Of a stretch of DNA of 64,000 nucleotides, positions 1 through 7,843 are shown piece by piece. How positions within the stretch are numbered: position 1 is the first letter of the stretch; the number at the start of each line of letters is the position of its first letter. The notes beneath the pieces were generated by a model, which saw nothing but the letters and a program-made list of their open reading frames with translations, made no database searches and had not been told where the DNA came from. The stretch comes from JAKQIM01 sp029557965 (lineage in GTDB: Bacteria; Chloroflexota; Anaerolineae; Anaerolineales; UBA4823): assembly GCA_035341015.1 (NCBI GenBank), contig DAOQUL010000004.1:58051-122050 (forward strand), given 5' to 3'. A program made the position numbers and the translations under genes.

Positions 1-123
1 AACGGTGCAATCGATGTCCCCGCCATGCCCTCTGAGGTCATTACGGTTGACGCGAACAACGTTGTCGAGGCCGTGATCGACTCTGGTTACTGGCCCGCCG
101 GCGATTTCACTGGCTTACCTTAA
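1..123 (+). CDS. C-terminal end of sugar ABC transporter substrate-binding protein (partial)
   Basis: Only the last 40 residues are present; the gene starts outside the window. The tail, with a Val-Ile-Thr-Val-Asp-Ala-Asn-Asn stretch and a closing Val-Ile-Asp-Ser-Gly-Tyr, resembles the C-terminus of ChvE/XylF-type periplasmic binding proteins for pentoses and other monosaccharides. The next two genes encode the ATPase and permease of exactly that importer class, which is the main support. The protein would be exported and lipid-anchored or tethered outside the membrane, delivering sugar to the permease. The stop is TAA at 121-123. Confidence 0.75.
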   Translation, partial: NGAIDVPAMPSEVITVDANNVVEAVIDSGYWPAGDFTGLP

Positions 124-144
124 TCTTCACCCTGTAATATAATT

Positions 145-196
145 GAGAACAGGAATAGTGGTCGGCCCACCAAAACCAATCGCTATTCCTGTTCTC
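145..196 (+). promoter_or_regulatory. Strong intercistronic hairpin between binding protein and ATPase genes
   Basis: Two perfectly complementary 14-base arms (145-158 GAGAACAGGAATAG and 183-196) enclose a loop that can itself pair TGGT with ACCA. No T-run follows directly (the next bases are TAAAA). In binding-protein-dependent importers such a hairpin commonly stabilises the upstream mRNA or lowers read-through, giving more binding protein than ATPase. That role is inferred. Confidence 0.6.
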
Positions 197-236
197 TAAA
201 ATATCAATCTGTGTCACGAATTGAGCCGGAGCTGCC

Positions 237-1760
237 ATGAGCCATCCCATTTTGGAGATGAAAAACATAACCAAGACTTTCCCCGGCGTTAAGGCCCTGG
301 ACAATGTAACCTTCAGCGTCGCCGAGAAAGAGATCCACTGCCTGGTTGGTGAAAACGGGGCAGGGAAATCGACCCTGATGAAGGTACTGAGCGGCGTGTA
401 TCCCCACGGCGAGTACAGCGGTGATATTGTCTTTGAAGGTCAGGTACAAAAATTTACCAGTATCCGCGACAGCGAAAATATCGGGATTGCTATTATCTAC
501 CAGGAATTGGCTCTAATTCCTGAGATGACGGTTTACGAGAACATCTTCTTAGGGAACGAGATCAAGTCTGGAATAACGATCGACTGGAACGAAACGATCA
601 AACGCGCCGGTGAGGTCGTCAAAAAGGTTGGGCTGAACGTCAATACGGCCGCCAAGATCAAAGACCTTGGCGTTGGTAAACAACAGTTGGTAGAAATTGC
701 GAAAGCACTCAGCCGCAATACCAAGCTGCTCATCTTAGATGAGCCTACATCAGCATTGAACGAGGATGACAGCAAGAACCTGCTCAACCTCTTACGCGAG
801 CTCAAAAATCACGGGGTCACCTGCATCATGATCTCGCACAAGCTAAAAGAAGTGATCGAGATCGCAGATACGGTCACCGTCTTGCGCGATGGGCAGACCG
901 TTTGTACGCTCGATGCAAAAAAAGGCGAGGTTTCTGAACAGGTGCTCATTAAGCACATGGTTGGGCGTGAGATTGATAATATTTACCCGCCCAAAAAAGT
1001 TAAACCCACCGATGAGATCGTCCTTGAAGTAAAAGATTGGAATGCTTACAGCCCCCTGCTTGGCCGAGATATCCTCAAGAACATCTCGCTCAAAGTAAAG
1101 AAAGGCGAGATCGTTGGCCTGGCAGGCCTGATGGGGTCTGGGCGCACCGAATTTGCAAAGAGCATTTTCGGCAACCCAGATGGTTATCATGTTAGCGGTG
1201 AAATTGAGATCAAAGGGCAGAAGCAGAGACGCTTCGCCCACCCTGAAGAGGCTATTGCATCGGGCCTGGCTTATGTGACAGAAGACCGAAAAGGCAATGG
1301 GCTTATTCTGATCCAGGATGTCAAGCAGAATATTACCCTGGCAAACCTGGAAGAGATCGCAAGAAACGGCGTTATCAATGGCAATGAAGAGGTAAGCATT
1401 GCCAATGAGTATAAAGCATCGTTAAATATTAAAACTCCCACGGTCGAGCAAAAAGTTGGTAATTTGAGTGGTGGCAACCAACAAAAGGTTTCGGTTGCCA
1501 AGTGGTTGTTCGTTAAACCCAACGTCCTTATCTTAGACGAACCCACACGTGGCATTGATGTCGGTGCCAAATATGAGATCTATACCATCATGACCCGCCT
1601 GGTTGAACAGGGCATGAGCATTATCATGATATCTTCTGAGTTGCCCGAAGTTCTTGGCATGAGCGATCGTGTGTACGTGGTTGCATCTGGCAAGATCACC
1701 GGCGAGATGCCGATTGAACAGGCCACTCAGGAAAAAATTATGGAACTGGCAGCGAATTGA
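237..1760 (+). CDS. Sugar ABC transporter ATP-binding protein, GguA/XylG type
   Basis: A 507-residue double ATPase of the monosaccharide importer family (RbsA/XylG/MmsA). The first nucleotide-binding domain has Walker A GENGAGKST at residues 38-46, a degenerate signature (LGVGKQQLVEIAKAL) and Walker B LLILDEPTSAL. The second has a degenerate Walker A (GLMGSGRTEF) but an intact signature LSGGNQQKVSVAKW and VLILDEPTRGID; this asymmetry is normal for the family. It would hydrolyse ATP on the cytoplasmic face to drive sugar uptake through the permease encoded 13 bases downstream. The start ATG at 237 gives the usual N-terminus; the preceding GAGCCGGAGCTGCC contains a GGAG site. ChvE-GguA-GguB organisation suggests arabinose, xylose, galactose or glucose as substrate, which the sequence does not settle. 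Confidence 0.93.
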   Translation: MSHPILEMKNITKTFPGVKALDNVTFSVAEKEIHCLVGENGAGKSTLMKVLSGVYPHGEYSGDIVFEGQVQKFTSIRDSENIGIAIIYQELALIPEMTVYENIFLGNEIKSGITIDWNETIKRAGEVVKKVGLNVNTAAKIKDLGVGKQQLVEIAKALSRNTKLLILDEPTSALNEDDSKNLLNLLRELKNHGVTCIMISHKLKEVIEIADTVTVLRDGQTVCTLDAKKGEVSEQVLIKHMVGREIDNIYPPKKVKPTDEIVLEVKDWNAYSPLLGRDILKNISLKVKKGEIVGLAGLMGSGRTEFAKSIFGNPDGYHVSGEIEIKGQKQRRFAHPEEAIASGLAYVTEDRKGNGLILIQDVKQNITLANLEEIARNGVINGNEEVSIANEYKASLNIKTPTVEQKVGNLSGGNQQKVSVAKWLFVKPNVLILDEPTRGIDVGAKYEIYTIMTRLVEQGMSIIMISSELPEVLGMSDRVYVVASGKITGEMPIEQATQEKIMELAAN

Positions 1761-1773
1761 GGAGAGCCCTACT

Positions 1774-2961
1774 ATGACGTTTTTATCCAACGCTCAGAAA
1801 GTCTTGCGGCAGAACATCCGTGAATACGGTATGTATATCGCCTTGTTCGTGATCATGACGATATTCACCATTACCACTGAAGGCGTATTCATCTCATCCC
1901 GCAATATCAGCAACTTGTTGAACCAGACCGGTTATATCGCTGTGCTGGCTGTCGGGATGACATTGATCATCGTCATCCGCCACATTGACCTTTCGGTGGG
2001 CTTTTTGGCCGGTTTCTTAGGAGCCATTTGCGCCATTGCCCTGGTCTTCTGGAAGCTGCCGCTCCTGGTTGTCATCATTATGGTGCTCGCGCTCGGCATC
2101 GTCGCAGGGTTGATCACGGCCTTCCCGGTTGCACATCTAAAAATTCCATCCTTTGTGGCCTCGTTGGCAGGCTGGCTGATCTACCGCGGCGCAATCCTGC
2201 TGGCTACCATGGGCACCGGCACCATCATCATTCCCAACGACACCTTCAACGCCATCGGCAACGGCTATATTCCCGATTTTCTTGGCATTGAGAACTTCCT
2301 GCCGGGCGTGCACAAGTTAACCCTTGTCCTGGGCCTGGTTGGCATCGTCCTCTTTATCATGGGCGAGATCAATAACCGCCGCAAAAAGCAGGCCTACAAC
2401 TTTGAAGTTCTGCCCATGGATATGTTCATCCTCAAGCTGGTCTTCATTTCGCTGCTGGTGGGCGGCGTGACATGGATCCTGGCTGGCTACAATGGCATCT
2501 CTTGGACAGTGGTCATCATGCTCATCGTTACCGCCATTTACCACTTTGTCACCACACAGACCGTCTTGGGCCGCCATATCTACGCCATCGGTGGCAACCC
2601 TGAAGCCGCCGAGCTGTCTGGCATCAACGTCAAGAAGATCATCTACGTGGTCTTTGGCTCGATGGGCTTGCTGACTGCCCTCTCGGGTATCTTGTTCACA
2701 TCCCGCTTGCAGTCTGCTACCACCACAGCTGGCAGCTTGTTCGAAATGGACGCCATTGCCGCAGCATACGTGGGTGGTGTTTCGGCCGCGGGCGGCGTGG
2801 GCAAAGTGATCGGCTCTATCGTTGGCGCGCTGGTGATGATGTCGCTGACCAACGGTATGAACCTGATGGGCATCGATATTTCGCTGCAGTACATCGTCCG
2901 TGGTGCTGTGTTGGTGGCGGCTGTGATCTTCGACGTCACCACCCGCGGTCGCGGTAAATAA
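1774..2961 (+). CDS. Sugar ABC transporter permease, GguB/XylH type
   Basis: About 395 residues, almost entirely hydrophobic helices, of the BPD_transp_2 family that forms the membrane channel of monosaccharide importers. Typical features are the sequence around HIDLSVGFLAGFLGAI and the C-terminal AAYVGGVSAAGGVGKVIGSI region that contacts the ATPase. The long charged cytoplasmic loop (MGEINNRRKKQAYNF) is characteristic of the XylH/GguB branch, about 390-400 residues long, rather than the shorter RbsC branch. I chose ATG 1774, behind GAGGAGAGCCCTACT, over upstream in-frame starts that overlap the ATPase gene. It is the last gene of the operon; a strong terminator follows. Confidence 0.93.
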   Translation: MTFLSNAQKVLRQNIREYGMYIALFVIMTIFTITTEGVFISSRNISNLLNQTGYIAVLAVGMTLIIVIRHIDLSVGFLAGFLGAICAIALVFWKLPLLVVIIMVLALGIVAGLITAFPVAHLKIPSFVASLAGWLIYRGAILLATMGTGTIIIPNDTFNAIGNGYIPDFLGIENFLPGVHKLTLVLGLVGIVLFIMGEINNRRKKQAYNFEVLPMDMFILKLVFISLLVGGVTWILAGYNGISWTVVIMLIVTAIYHFVTTQTVLGRHIYAIGGNPEAAELSGINVKKIIYVVFGSMGLLTALSGILFTSRLQSATTTAGSLFEMDAIAAAYVGGVSAAGGVGKVIGSIVGALVMMSLTNGMNLMGIDISLQYIVRGAVLVAAVIFDVTTRGRGK

Positions 2962-2980
2962 ATCCTGAAAGTTATAAAAA

Positions 2981-3017
2981 AGAATGCGGCTGGCAGAAAC
3001 CAGCCGCATTCTTTTTA
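2981..3017. terminator. Bidirectional intrinsic terminator
   Basis: The arms AGAATGCGGCTGG (2981-2993) and CCAGCCGCATTCT (3000-3012) form 13 perfect pairs around CAGAAA, followed by TTTTA on the plus strand and an A-run before it (T-run on minus). It sits between convergent genes and can serve both. Confidence 0.9.
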
Positions 3018-3021
3018 TTTA

Positions 3022-3756
3022 CTATTGGCCGCCGTTGGCCAGGGCTTCCTGGATGGCAGCATCGATATTTTCATAGGTGGGCACAAAACCAGGAGCCACA
3101 GCCTGCCCATTGACAAAGACCGCCGGCGTTCCGGTCACGTTCATCTGACCGCCCAGCTCAACATCCTGGTTGATCTGCCCTGCATAGCGGTTTTCTTCAA
3201 AACATGCTTTGAAATCCGTCATGTTGAGCTCTAAAGCATCTGCCAAAGACAACAAAAACTTGTCAGAAAAAGCTCCCGTATTTTCGCCGGCCCAATTGGC
3301 ATAAATCATATCGTGGTAGTTCCAGAACTGCCCCTGCTCTAGGGCACACATGCTGGCGTTAGCCGCCTGGTCAGACTCTTTCACCAGTGCATTGTCATCG
3401 AGGAAAGGGAAATGCCGGAAAATAAAATACACCTGCCCATTGGCAACATAGTCGCTCTCGAGCAAGAGGGGTTCTGCCTCGGCGGCAAAGCGCTTGCAAG
3501 CAGAACACTGAAAATCTGAGAACACTTCGACCACCACCGGCGCATTCGGATCGCCCACGGCCTTACCATCTGCCAGGGGCATTTCGCGCGGGGTGATCAT
3601 GGTGATGGGCTTAAATGCGTCAACGATCGCAGGCAAGCTGAACACCAACACAAGTAACAATAAAATTCCACCGATGGTCAAGAAAGTTCGCATGCGCTGC
3701 TCACGTTGGCGGCGCAGGCGCTGCTCTTTTACGTCCATACGTTTTGTAGTACTCAT
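3022..3756 (-). CDS. Membrane-anchored DsbA-family thiol oxidoreductase
   Basis: A 244-residue protein: a basic cytoplasmic N-terminus (about residues 1-25), one membrane anchor (about 26-47), then a DsbA/thioredoxin_4 domain outside the membrane. The active site is SDFQCSACKRF with Cys84 and Cys87, and the cis-Pro loop is VTGTPAVFVNG. It should catalyse disulfide formation or isomerisation in exported proteins. The ATG at 3756 is favoured because AGGAG lies 8 bases upstream; a GTG three codons earlier is the alternative. It is a useful Cys-containing comparison for the gene at 20235, whose matching motif has TGA in place of the first Cys. It is divergent from the nucleotidyltransferase gene. 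Confidence 0.88.
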   Translation of the reverse strand: MSTTKRMDVKEQRLRRQREQRMRTFLTIGGILLLLVLVFSLPAIVDAFKPITMITPREMPLADGKAVGDPNAPVVVEVFSDFQCSACKRFAAEAEPLLLESDYVANGQVYFIFRHFPFLDDNALVKESDQAANASMCALEQGQFWNYHDMIYANWAGENTGAFSDKFLLSLADALELNMTDFKACFEENRYAGQINQDVELGGQMNVTGTPAVFVNGQAVAPGFVPTYENIDAAIQEALANGGQ

Positions 3757-3814
3757 AATCAACACTCCTGATGTGGTTTTTAACGGTCATCCATTTTGCC
3801 ACGATCACCGCGGT

Positions 3815-3843
3815 TTGTCCAGAGAAAAGTTTCCAGGTATAAT
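3815..3843 (+). promoter_or_regulatory. Sigma-70-type promoter for nucleotidyltransferase gene
   Basis: A -35 TTGTCC (3815-3820), a 17-base spacer and a perfect -10 TATAAT (3838-3843). Transcription would begin near 3850, about 50 bases before the TTG start at 3899. Confidence 0.7.
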
Positions 3844-3898
3844 ACCGGTAACGATCGGGAAACAAAAACAGCCCTATCATGCTCTCGGAGAGAAACCC

Positions 3899-4909
3899 TT
3901 GGCTAAACCAACCTTAAAAATCGTCATTCCTATGGCCGGTTTTGGGACGCGCTTGCGCCCCCATACCTGGAGCCGGCCAAAACAGCTGCTGCGCATGGCT
4001 GGCAAAGCTGTGTTGGATCACGTGTTAGACACCTTCAAGACCTTGCCCGATCCCGCGAACGTAGAATATATCTTCATCGTTGGTTACCTGGGCGACAAGA
4101 TTGAAGCCCACATGAAAGAGAAGCACCCCGATTTCAAGGTGACCTACATCGAGCAAACCGAGATGCGCGGCCAATCGCATGCCATCGCCCTGGCGCGCCA
4201 GCACTTACACGGCCCGATGTTGATGGTCTTTGCCGATACCCTGCTCGAAACCGACCTGTCTTTCTTATCAAATGAGGAGGCCGGAGGGGTGGCCTGGATC
4301 AAACCGGTGCCAGATCCGCGCCGTTTTGGGGTGGCAGTGCTGGGGCAAGATGGCTGGGTGACGCGCCTGGTTGAAAAGCCCCAAGAGATGGACAATAACC
4401 TGGCAGTGGTTGGCTTCTATTACTTCCAAGAATCCGAAAAGCTGATCGCGGCCATTGACGAACAGATCGCCCGCAACATTCAGCTCAAGGGCGAGTTCTT
4501 CCTGGCTGACGCCATCAATATCATGCTCGAACGCGGCCTGAGGATGCGCACGAAGAACGTAGACGTATGGTTAGATGCCGGCACCTCGCAAGACCTGCTC
4601 AGCACAAACCGCTACCTATTGGAAAATGGGCAGGATAACAGCGCAGAGGCAGCCCGCCCGAACGTGGTCATCATTCCGCCCATCTATATCCACCCCACGG
4701 CAACCGTCGAATACTCGGTCATTGGGCCCTATACCACCATCGGTAAAGGCTGCCACATCCAGGGCTGCATTGCCCGCAACGCCATCGTGGATGATGGTGC
4801 CCAGGTGCTAGACGTCATCATGGAAGATTCGCTCATCGGCCGCGAGGCGCACATCCAGCGCCGTCCCTCTGTTATCAACGTGGGCGATCAAACAGCGCTT
4901 TCTCTGTAA
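3899..4909 (+). CDS. Sugar-phosphate nucleotidyltransferase with C-terminal left-handed beta-helix
   Basis: A 336-residue NTP_transferase protein. The N-terminus IVIPMAGFGTRLRPHTWSRP and Lys28 fit the pyrophosphorylase signature GxGxRxxPxTxxxPK. The core domain runs to about residue 240. The C-terminal third shows hexapeptide-like repeats (IHPTATVEYSVIGPYTTIGKG) that form a left-handed beta-helix. It resembles long-form glucose-1-phosphate thymidylyltransferases and related GlmU-like enzymes, making NDP-sugars for glycans; the exact sugar and nucleotide are not decidable here. The TTG at 3899, behind CTCGGAGAGAAACCC, is chosen because the conserved N-terminus begins there; a longer in-frame reading overlaps the divergent DsbA gene. 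Confidence 0.85.
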   Translation: MAKPTLKIVIPMAGFGTRLRPHTWSRPKQLLRMAGKAVLDHVLDTFKTLPDPANVEYIFIVGYLGDKIEAHMKEKHPDFKVTYIEQTEMRGQSHAIALARQHLHGPMLMVFADTLLETDLSFLSNEEAGGVAWIKPVPDPRRFGVAVLGQDGWVTRLVEKPQEMDNNLAVVGFYYFQESEKLIAAIDEQIARNIQLKGEFFLADAINIMLERGLRMRTKNVDVWLDAGTSQDLLSTNRYLLENGQDNSAEAARPNVVIIPPIYIHPTATVEYSVIGPYTTIGKGCHIQGCIARNAIVDDGAQVLDVIMEDSLIGREAHIQRRPSVINVGDQTALSL

Positions 4910-5009
4910 ATAATTCTGAGCTGGCCAAATGCCAATCAGAGCACGTCTCTAAAGAATTTGCCTGTTATGCCGCAGGCCCAAAAATCTAAAACCTAGAAAA
5001 GGAGAGCAA

Positions 5010-6173
5010 ATGAATTCGAAGTACCTGGCACAACACGTAATCGGCCTCAAGCCATCTGGAATCCGGAAGTTCTTTGATATTGTTGCGACCATGAAAGATG
5101 TTGTTTCGCTAGGCATTGGTGAGCCAGACTTCACCACGCCCGAACCCATTATCGAGGCGGGCATCCGTTCGCTGCACCAGGGAGAAACCCACTATACATC
5201 GAATGCGGGGTTGATTGAACTGCGCCAGGCGGTTGTCGAACACCTTCATCGCCTGTATGGGGTCACCTATGATCCCAAGGAAGAGGTTGTCATCACGGTA
5301 GGTGTATCTGAAGCACTCTACCTGACCATGACCGCCATCCTTAACCCCGGGGAAGAAGTGATCATTCCCACCCCCTGCTTTGTATCTTACCAGGCAGAGG
5401 TTACCCTGGCAGGCGGCAAAGCCATTGAAGTGCCAACTTATGCCGAAGATAGTTTCCAGCTTCGCCCTCAGGCCTTAAAAGATGCCATCACACCGCACAC
5501 AAAAGCCATTCTGTTAAATTACCCCAATAACCCCACCGGTGCGGTGTACACGCGTGAAGTGCTGTTAGAGATTGCTCGTATCGCCGAAGAACACGATCTA
5601 CTGGTTATCTCAGACGAGGTTTACGACCAGCTTGTCTACGGTATTCAGCATGTTTGTTTTGCCTCTCTGCCCGGCATGCAGGCTCGCACGATTCTGCTGG
5701 GTGGATTTTCCAAGAACTATGCCATGACCGGCTGGCGTGCCGGCTATGCCGCCGGGCCCAGCGAGATCATCAAGGGCCTGGTACGCATCCACCAATACAC
5801 CATTATGTCGGCCCCCACCATGTCGCAGGTGGCTTGCATCGAAGCGCTGAAAAACTGCGACAAGTTTGTCGTTGAGATGCGGGAAGAATATGATCGGCGG
5901 CGCAAGCTGATCGTGGGCGGGCTCAACCAGCTTGGCCTGACCACCTTCGAGCCGCGCGGTGCCTTCTACGCTTTCCCCAACATTTCGGCGGCTGGCATGG
6001 ATGACGAATCCTTCGCCCAAAAGCTGCTGGAGGAAGAGCGCGTGGCTGTGGTGCCAGGCTCGGCTTTTGGGGCAGGCGGCGAAGGTTACGTGCGCTGCTC
6101 TTATGCTACCTCTTACGAGAAGCTCGAAGAGGCACTGCGGCGCATGGAAAGCTTCATGCGCCGGCATGGTTAA
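5010..6173 (+). CDS. PLP-dependent class I/II aminotransferase
   Basis: A 387-residue fold-type I aminotransferase. Lys235 in GGFSKNYAMTGWRAGY is the expected PLP-binding lysine; NYPNNPTGAVY and the SDEVYDQLVY strand are the cofactor-binding Asn and Asp/Tyr regions, and the C-terminal YVRCSYATSYEKLEEAL holds the substrate-carboxylate Arg. It belongs near the aspartate/aromatic/PatA-like aminotransferases; the amino donor is not evident. The start ATG at 5010 has AAAGGAGAGCAA before it. A hairpin downstream separates it from gatB. Confidence 0.88.
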   Translation: MNSKYLAQHVIGLKPSGIRKFFDIVATMKDVVSLGIGEPDFTTPEPIIEAGIRSLHQGETHYTSNAGLIELRQAVVEHLHRLYGVTYDPKEEVVITVGVSEALYLTMTAILNPGEEVIIPTPCFVSYQAEVTLAGGKAIEVPTYAEDSFQLRPQALKDAITPHTKAILLNYPNNPTGAVYTREVLLEIARIAEEHDLLVISDEVYDQLVYGIQHVCFASLPGMQARTILLGGFSKNYAMTGWRAGYAAGPSEIIKGLVRIHQYTIMSAPTMSQVACIEALKNCDKFVVEMREEYDRRRKLIVGGLNQLGLTTFEPRGAFYAFPNISAAGMDDESFAQKLLEEERVAVVPGSAFGAGGEGYVRCSYATSYEKLEEALRRMESFMRRHG

Positions 6174-6178
6174 TTGAA

Positions 6179-6220
6179 AAAGGGGGCCATCCTAAAGGTG
6201 ATTGCAGGGCGGCCCCCTTT
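6179..6220 (+). terminator. Probable terminator/hairpin between aminotransferase and gatB
   Basis: AAAGGGGGCC (6179-6188) pairs with GGCCCCCTTT (6211-6220) around a 22-base loop. The T-run after it is broken (CAGTCTCTTT), so termination may be partial and gatB could be reached by read-through. Confidence 0.55.
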
Positions 6221-6230
6221 CAGTCTCTTT

Positions 6231-7679
6231 ATGGAAGCTGTCATTGGCCTGGAGATCCATGCAGAGCTGGCAACGCAGTCAAAAATGTTCTGCGCTTGCC
6301 CGGTGGTTCATTCTGCCCAGGCCGCACCCAACTGCTGTGTCTGCCCTGTTTGCGCCGGTATGCCCGGCGTGCTGCCGGTCATCAACCGGCAAGCTGTTGA
6401 ATATGGGCTGCGCGTGGCCCTGGCCCTGAACTGCCAGGTGGCCCCGGTCAGCATTTTTGCGCGCAAGAATTACTTTTACCCCGACCTGCCCAAAGGATAC
6501 CAGATCACCCAATACGACCGGCCTTTAGCCCAACACGGCAGCCTGCTGATCCAAACATCTCAAGGTGAGCGCCAGGTTCGCATCCGCCGCGTCCACCTGG
6601 AAGAGGATGCCGGCAAGCTGACCCATACCCAAATTGACGACCAACCATGCAGCCTGGTGGACCTGAACCGGGCAGGTGTGCCCCTGCTTGAGATCGTCAG
6701 CGAGCCCGATCTGCACACCCCCGAAGAGGTACGCGCTTATGCAACAGCCCTGCGGGCCATCCTGCGCTACGTGGGGGCTAACTCGGGCGACATGGAAAAG
6801 GGCGTTTTACGCATTGAGCCAAATATCTCGCTGCGCCCAACCGGCAGCACCGCGCTTGGATCGCGCACCGAGATCAAGAATTTGAACTCTTTCCGCGCCC
6901 TTGAGCGAGCCACCGCCTACGAGATCGAACGCCAGGCGGCCTTGCTGAGCCAGGGGCAGCCTGTGCGGCAAGAAACGCGCGGTTGGGATGAAGCATCTGG
7001 GCAGACAACCTTGCAGCGCGTCAAAGAACAGGCTGAAGATTACCGCTACTTTGCCGAGCCCGACCTGCCCCCGCTGGTGGTTGAACCCGGCTGGCTAGAA
7101 GCCGTCCGTCAGAGCCTGCCCGAGCTGCCCGCTGTGCGCCAGCAGCGCTTCCAGGCACAGTACGGCTTAAGCGCTTACGACGCCGCGGTGTTGGTGGAAG
7201 AACGCTCGGTTGCCGATTATTACGAGCAAAGTGCCGCCGCGGCGCAGGGCATTGCCCCCAAAGTGATCGCCAACTGGGTCAGCGGAGAACTGTTCGCCTT
7301 GCTCAATAAAGCCGGCCTGGAGATCGCTGCCTGTCCTGTCAACCCTGTGGCTTTAGCCGGCCTGTTGGGCATGGTGGCGCGCGGCGAGATCAGCCAGGCA
7401 TCTGCCAAGGGTGTGCTGGCTGAAGCGTTTGCCAGCGGCCAGGAACCCGCTGCCATCGTCAATGCCCGCGGCCTGCACCAGGTATCTGATACCGCAGCCA
7501 TCACCGAACTCGTGCGGCAGGTGCTGGCTGAAAATTCATCTCAAGCCGCGGCCTATCGCGGCGGCAAAGAAGCGCTCTTCCAATGGTTTTTTGGCCAGGT
7601 GATGCGCCGGGGCAAAGGCCAGGCCAACCCCCAGGTGGTGAAACAAGTTTTACTAGATCTGCTCCATGAGCAGCCATGA
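6231..7679 (+). CDS. gatB: Aspartyl/glutamyl-tRNA amidotransferase subunit B
   Basis: About 482 residues. GatB is the tRNA-binding and kinase subunit of GatCAB, which converts Glu-tRNA(Gln) and/or Asp-tRNA(Asn) to the amidated forms. The family N-terminus EAVIGLEIHAELATQSKMFC is intact and is followed by Cys residues (CACP, CCVCPVC) of the zinc site. KNYFYPDLPKGYQITQYDRP and GVLRIEPNISLRP are core GatB_N motifs, and the YqeY-like tail domain ends the protein. The ATG at 6231 matches the family start, although no clear ribosome site precedes it; an in-frame TTG at 6174 would add 19 residues that encode the hairpin. The partner subunits are fused in one gene at 17252-19129. Confidence 0.95.
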   Translation: MEAVIGLEIHAELATQSKMFCACPVVHSAQAAPNCCVCPVCAGMPGVLPVINRQAVEYGLRVALALNCQVAPVSIFARKNYFYPDLPKGYQITQYDRPLAQHGSLLIQTSQGERQVRIRRVHLEEDAGKLTHTQIDDQPCSLVDLNRAGVPLLEIVSEPDLHTPEEVRAYATALRAILRYVGANSGDMEKGVLRIEPNISLRPTGSTALGSRTEIKNLNSFRALERATAYEIERQAALLSQGQPVRQETRGWDEASGQTTLQRVKEQAEDYRYFAEPDLPPLVVEPGWLEAVRQSLPELPAVRQQRFQAQYGLSAYDAAVLVEERSVADYYEQSAAAAQGIAPKVIANWVSGELFALLNKAGLEIAACPVNPVALAGLLGMVARGEISQASAKGVLAEAFASGQEPAAIVNARGLHQVSDTAAITELVRQVLAENSSQAAAYRGGKEALFQWFFGQVMRRGKGQANPQVVKQVLLDLLHEQP

Positions 7680-7756
7680 TCTCCTGTTCAAGAAAGAATC
7701 TGCTTTTGCAGGCCGCGGATGGCGCATCTGGCATGCACGTGCTAATTGTCACACCC

Positions 7757-7815
7757 AAGTGACGATAAAGGCATGGCATTCGTCACTTGACGATAAATGC
7801 CAGATTGATTAATCT
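7757..7815 (+). promoter_or_regulatory. Promoter with overlapping inverted repeat upstream of glutamate dehydrogenase
   Basis: A -35 TTGACG (7787-7792), 17-base spacer and -10 TAATCT (7810-7815). An inverted repeat AAGTGACGA (7757-7765) / TCGTCACTT (7780-7788) touches the -35, and TGACGATAAA occurs twice 28 bases apart (7760 and 7788). The arrangement suggests an operator for a repressor or activator; the regulator is unknown. Confidence 0.55.
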
Positions 7816-7843
7816 TATTGCACACCAGAAAAGGAGAAAACGT

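Noticed and set aside
1669..1773. Earlier start of the sugar permease
   Set aside because: It overlaps the ATPase gene; the ATG 1774 has GAGGAG and begins the family N-terminus.
2317..3009. Long minus-strand frame opposite the permease
   Set aside because: Composition (His/Gln/Asp-rich) and lack of ribosome site mark it as a shadow of a GC-rich coding strand.
3593..3898. N-terminal extension of the nucleotidyltransferase gene
   Set aside because: It overlaps the divergent DsbA gene and precedes the family start; the promoter at 3815-3843 lies inside it.
6174..6230. 19-residue N-terminal extension of GatB
   Set aside because: It would translate the terminator-like hairpin and is not part of the family N-terminus.
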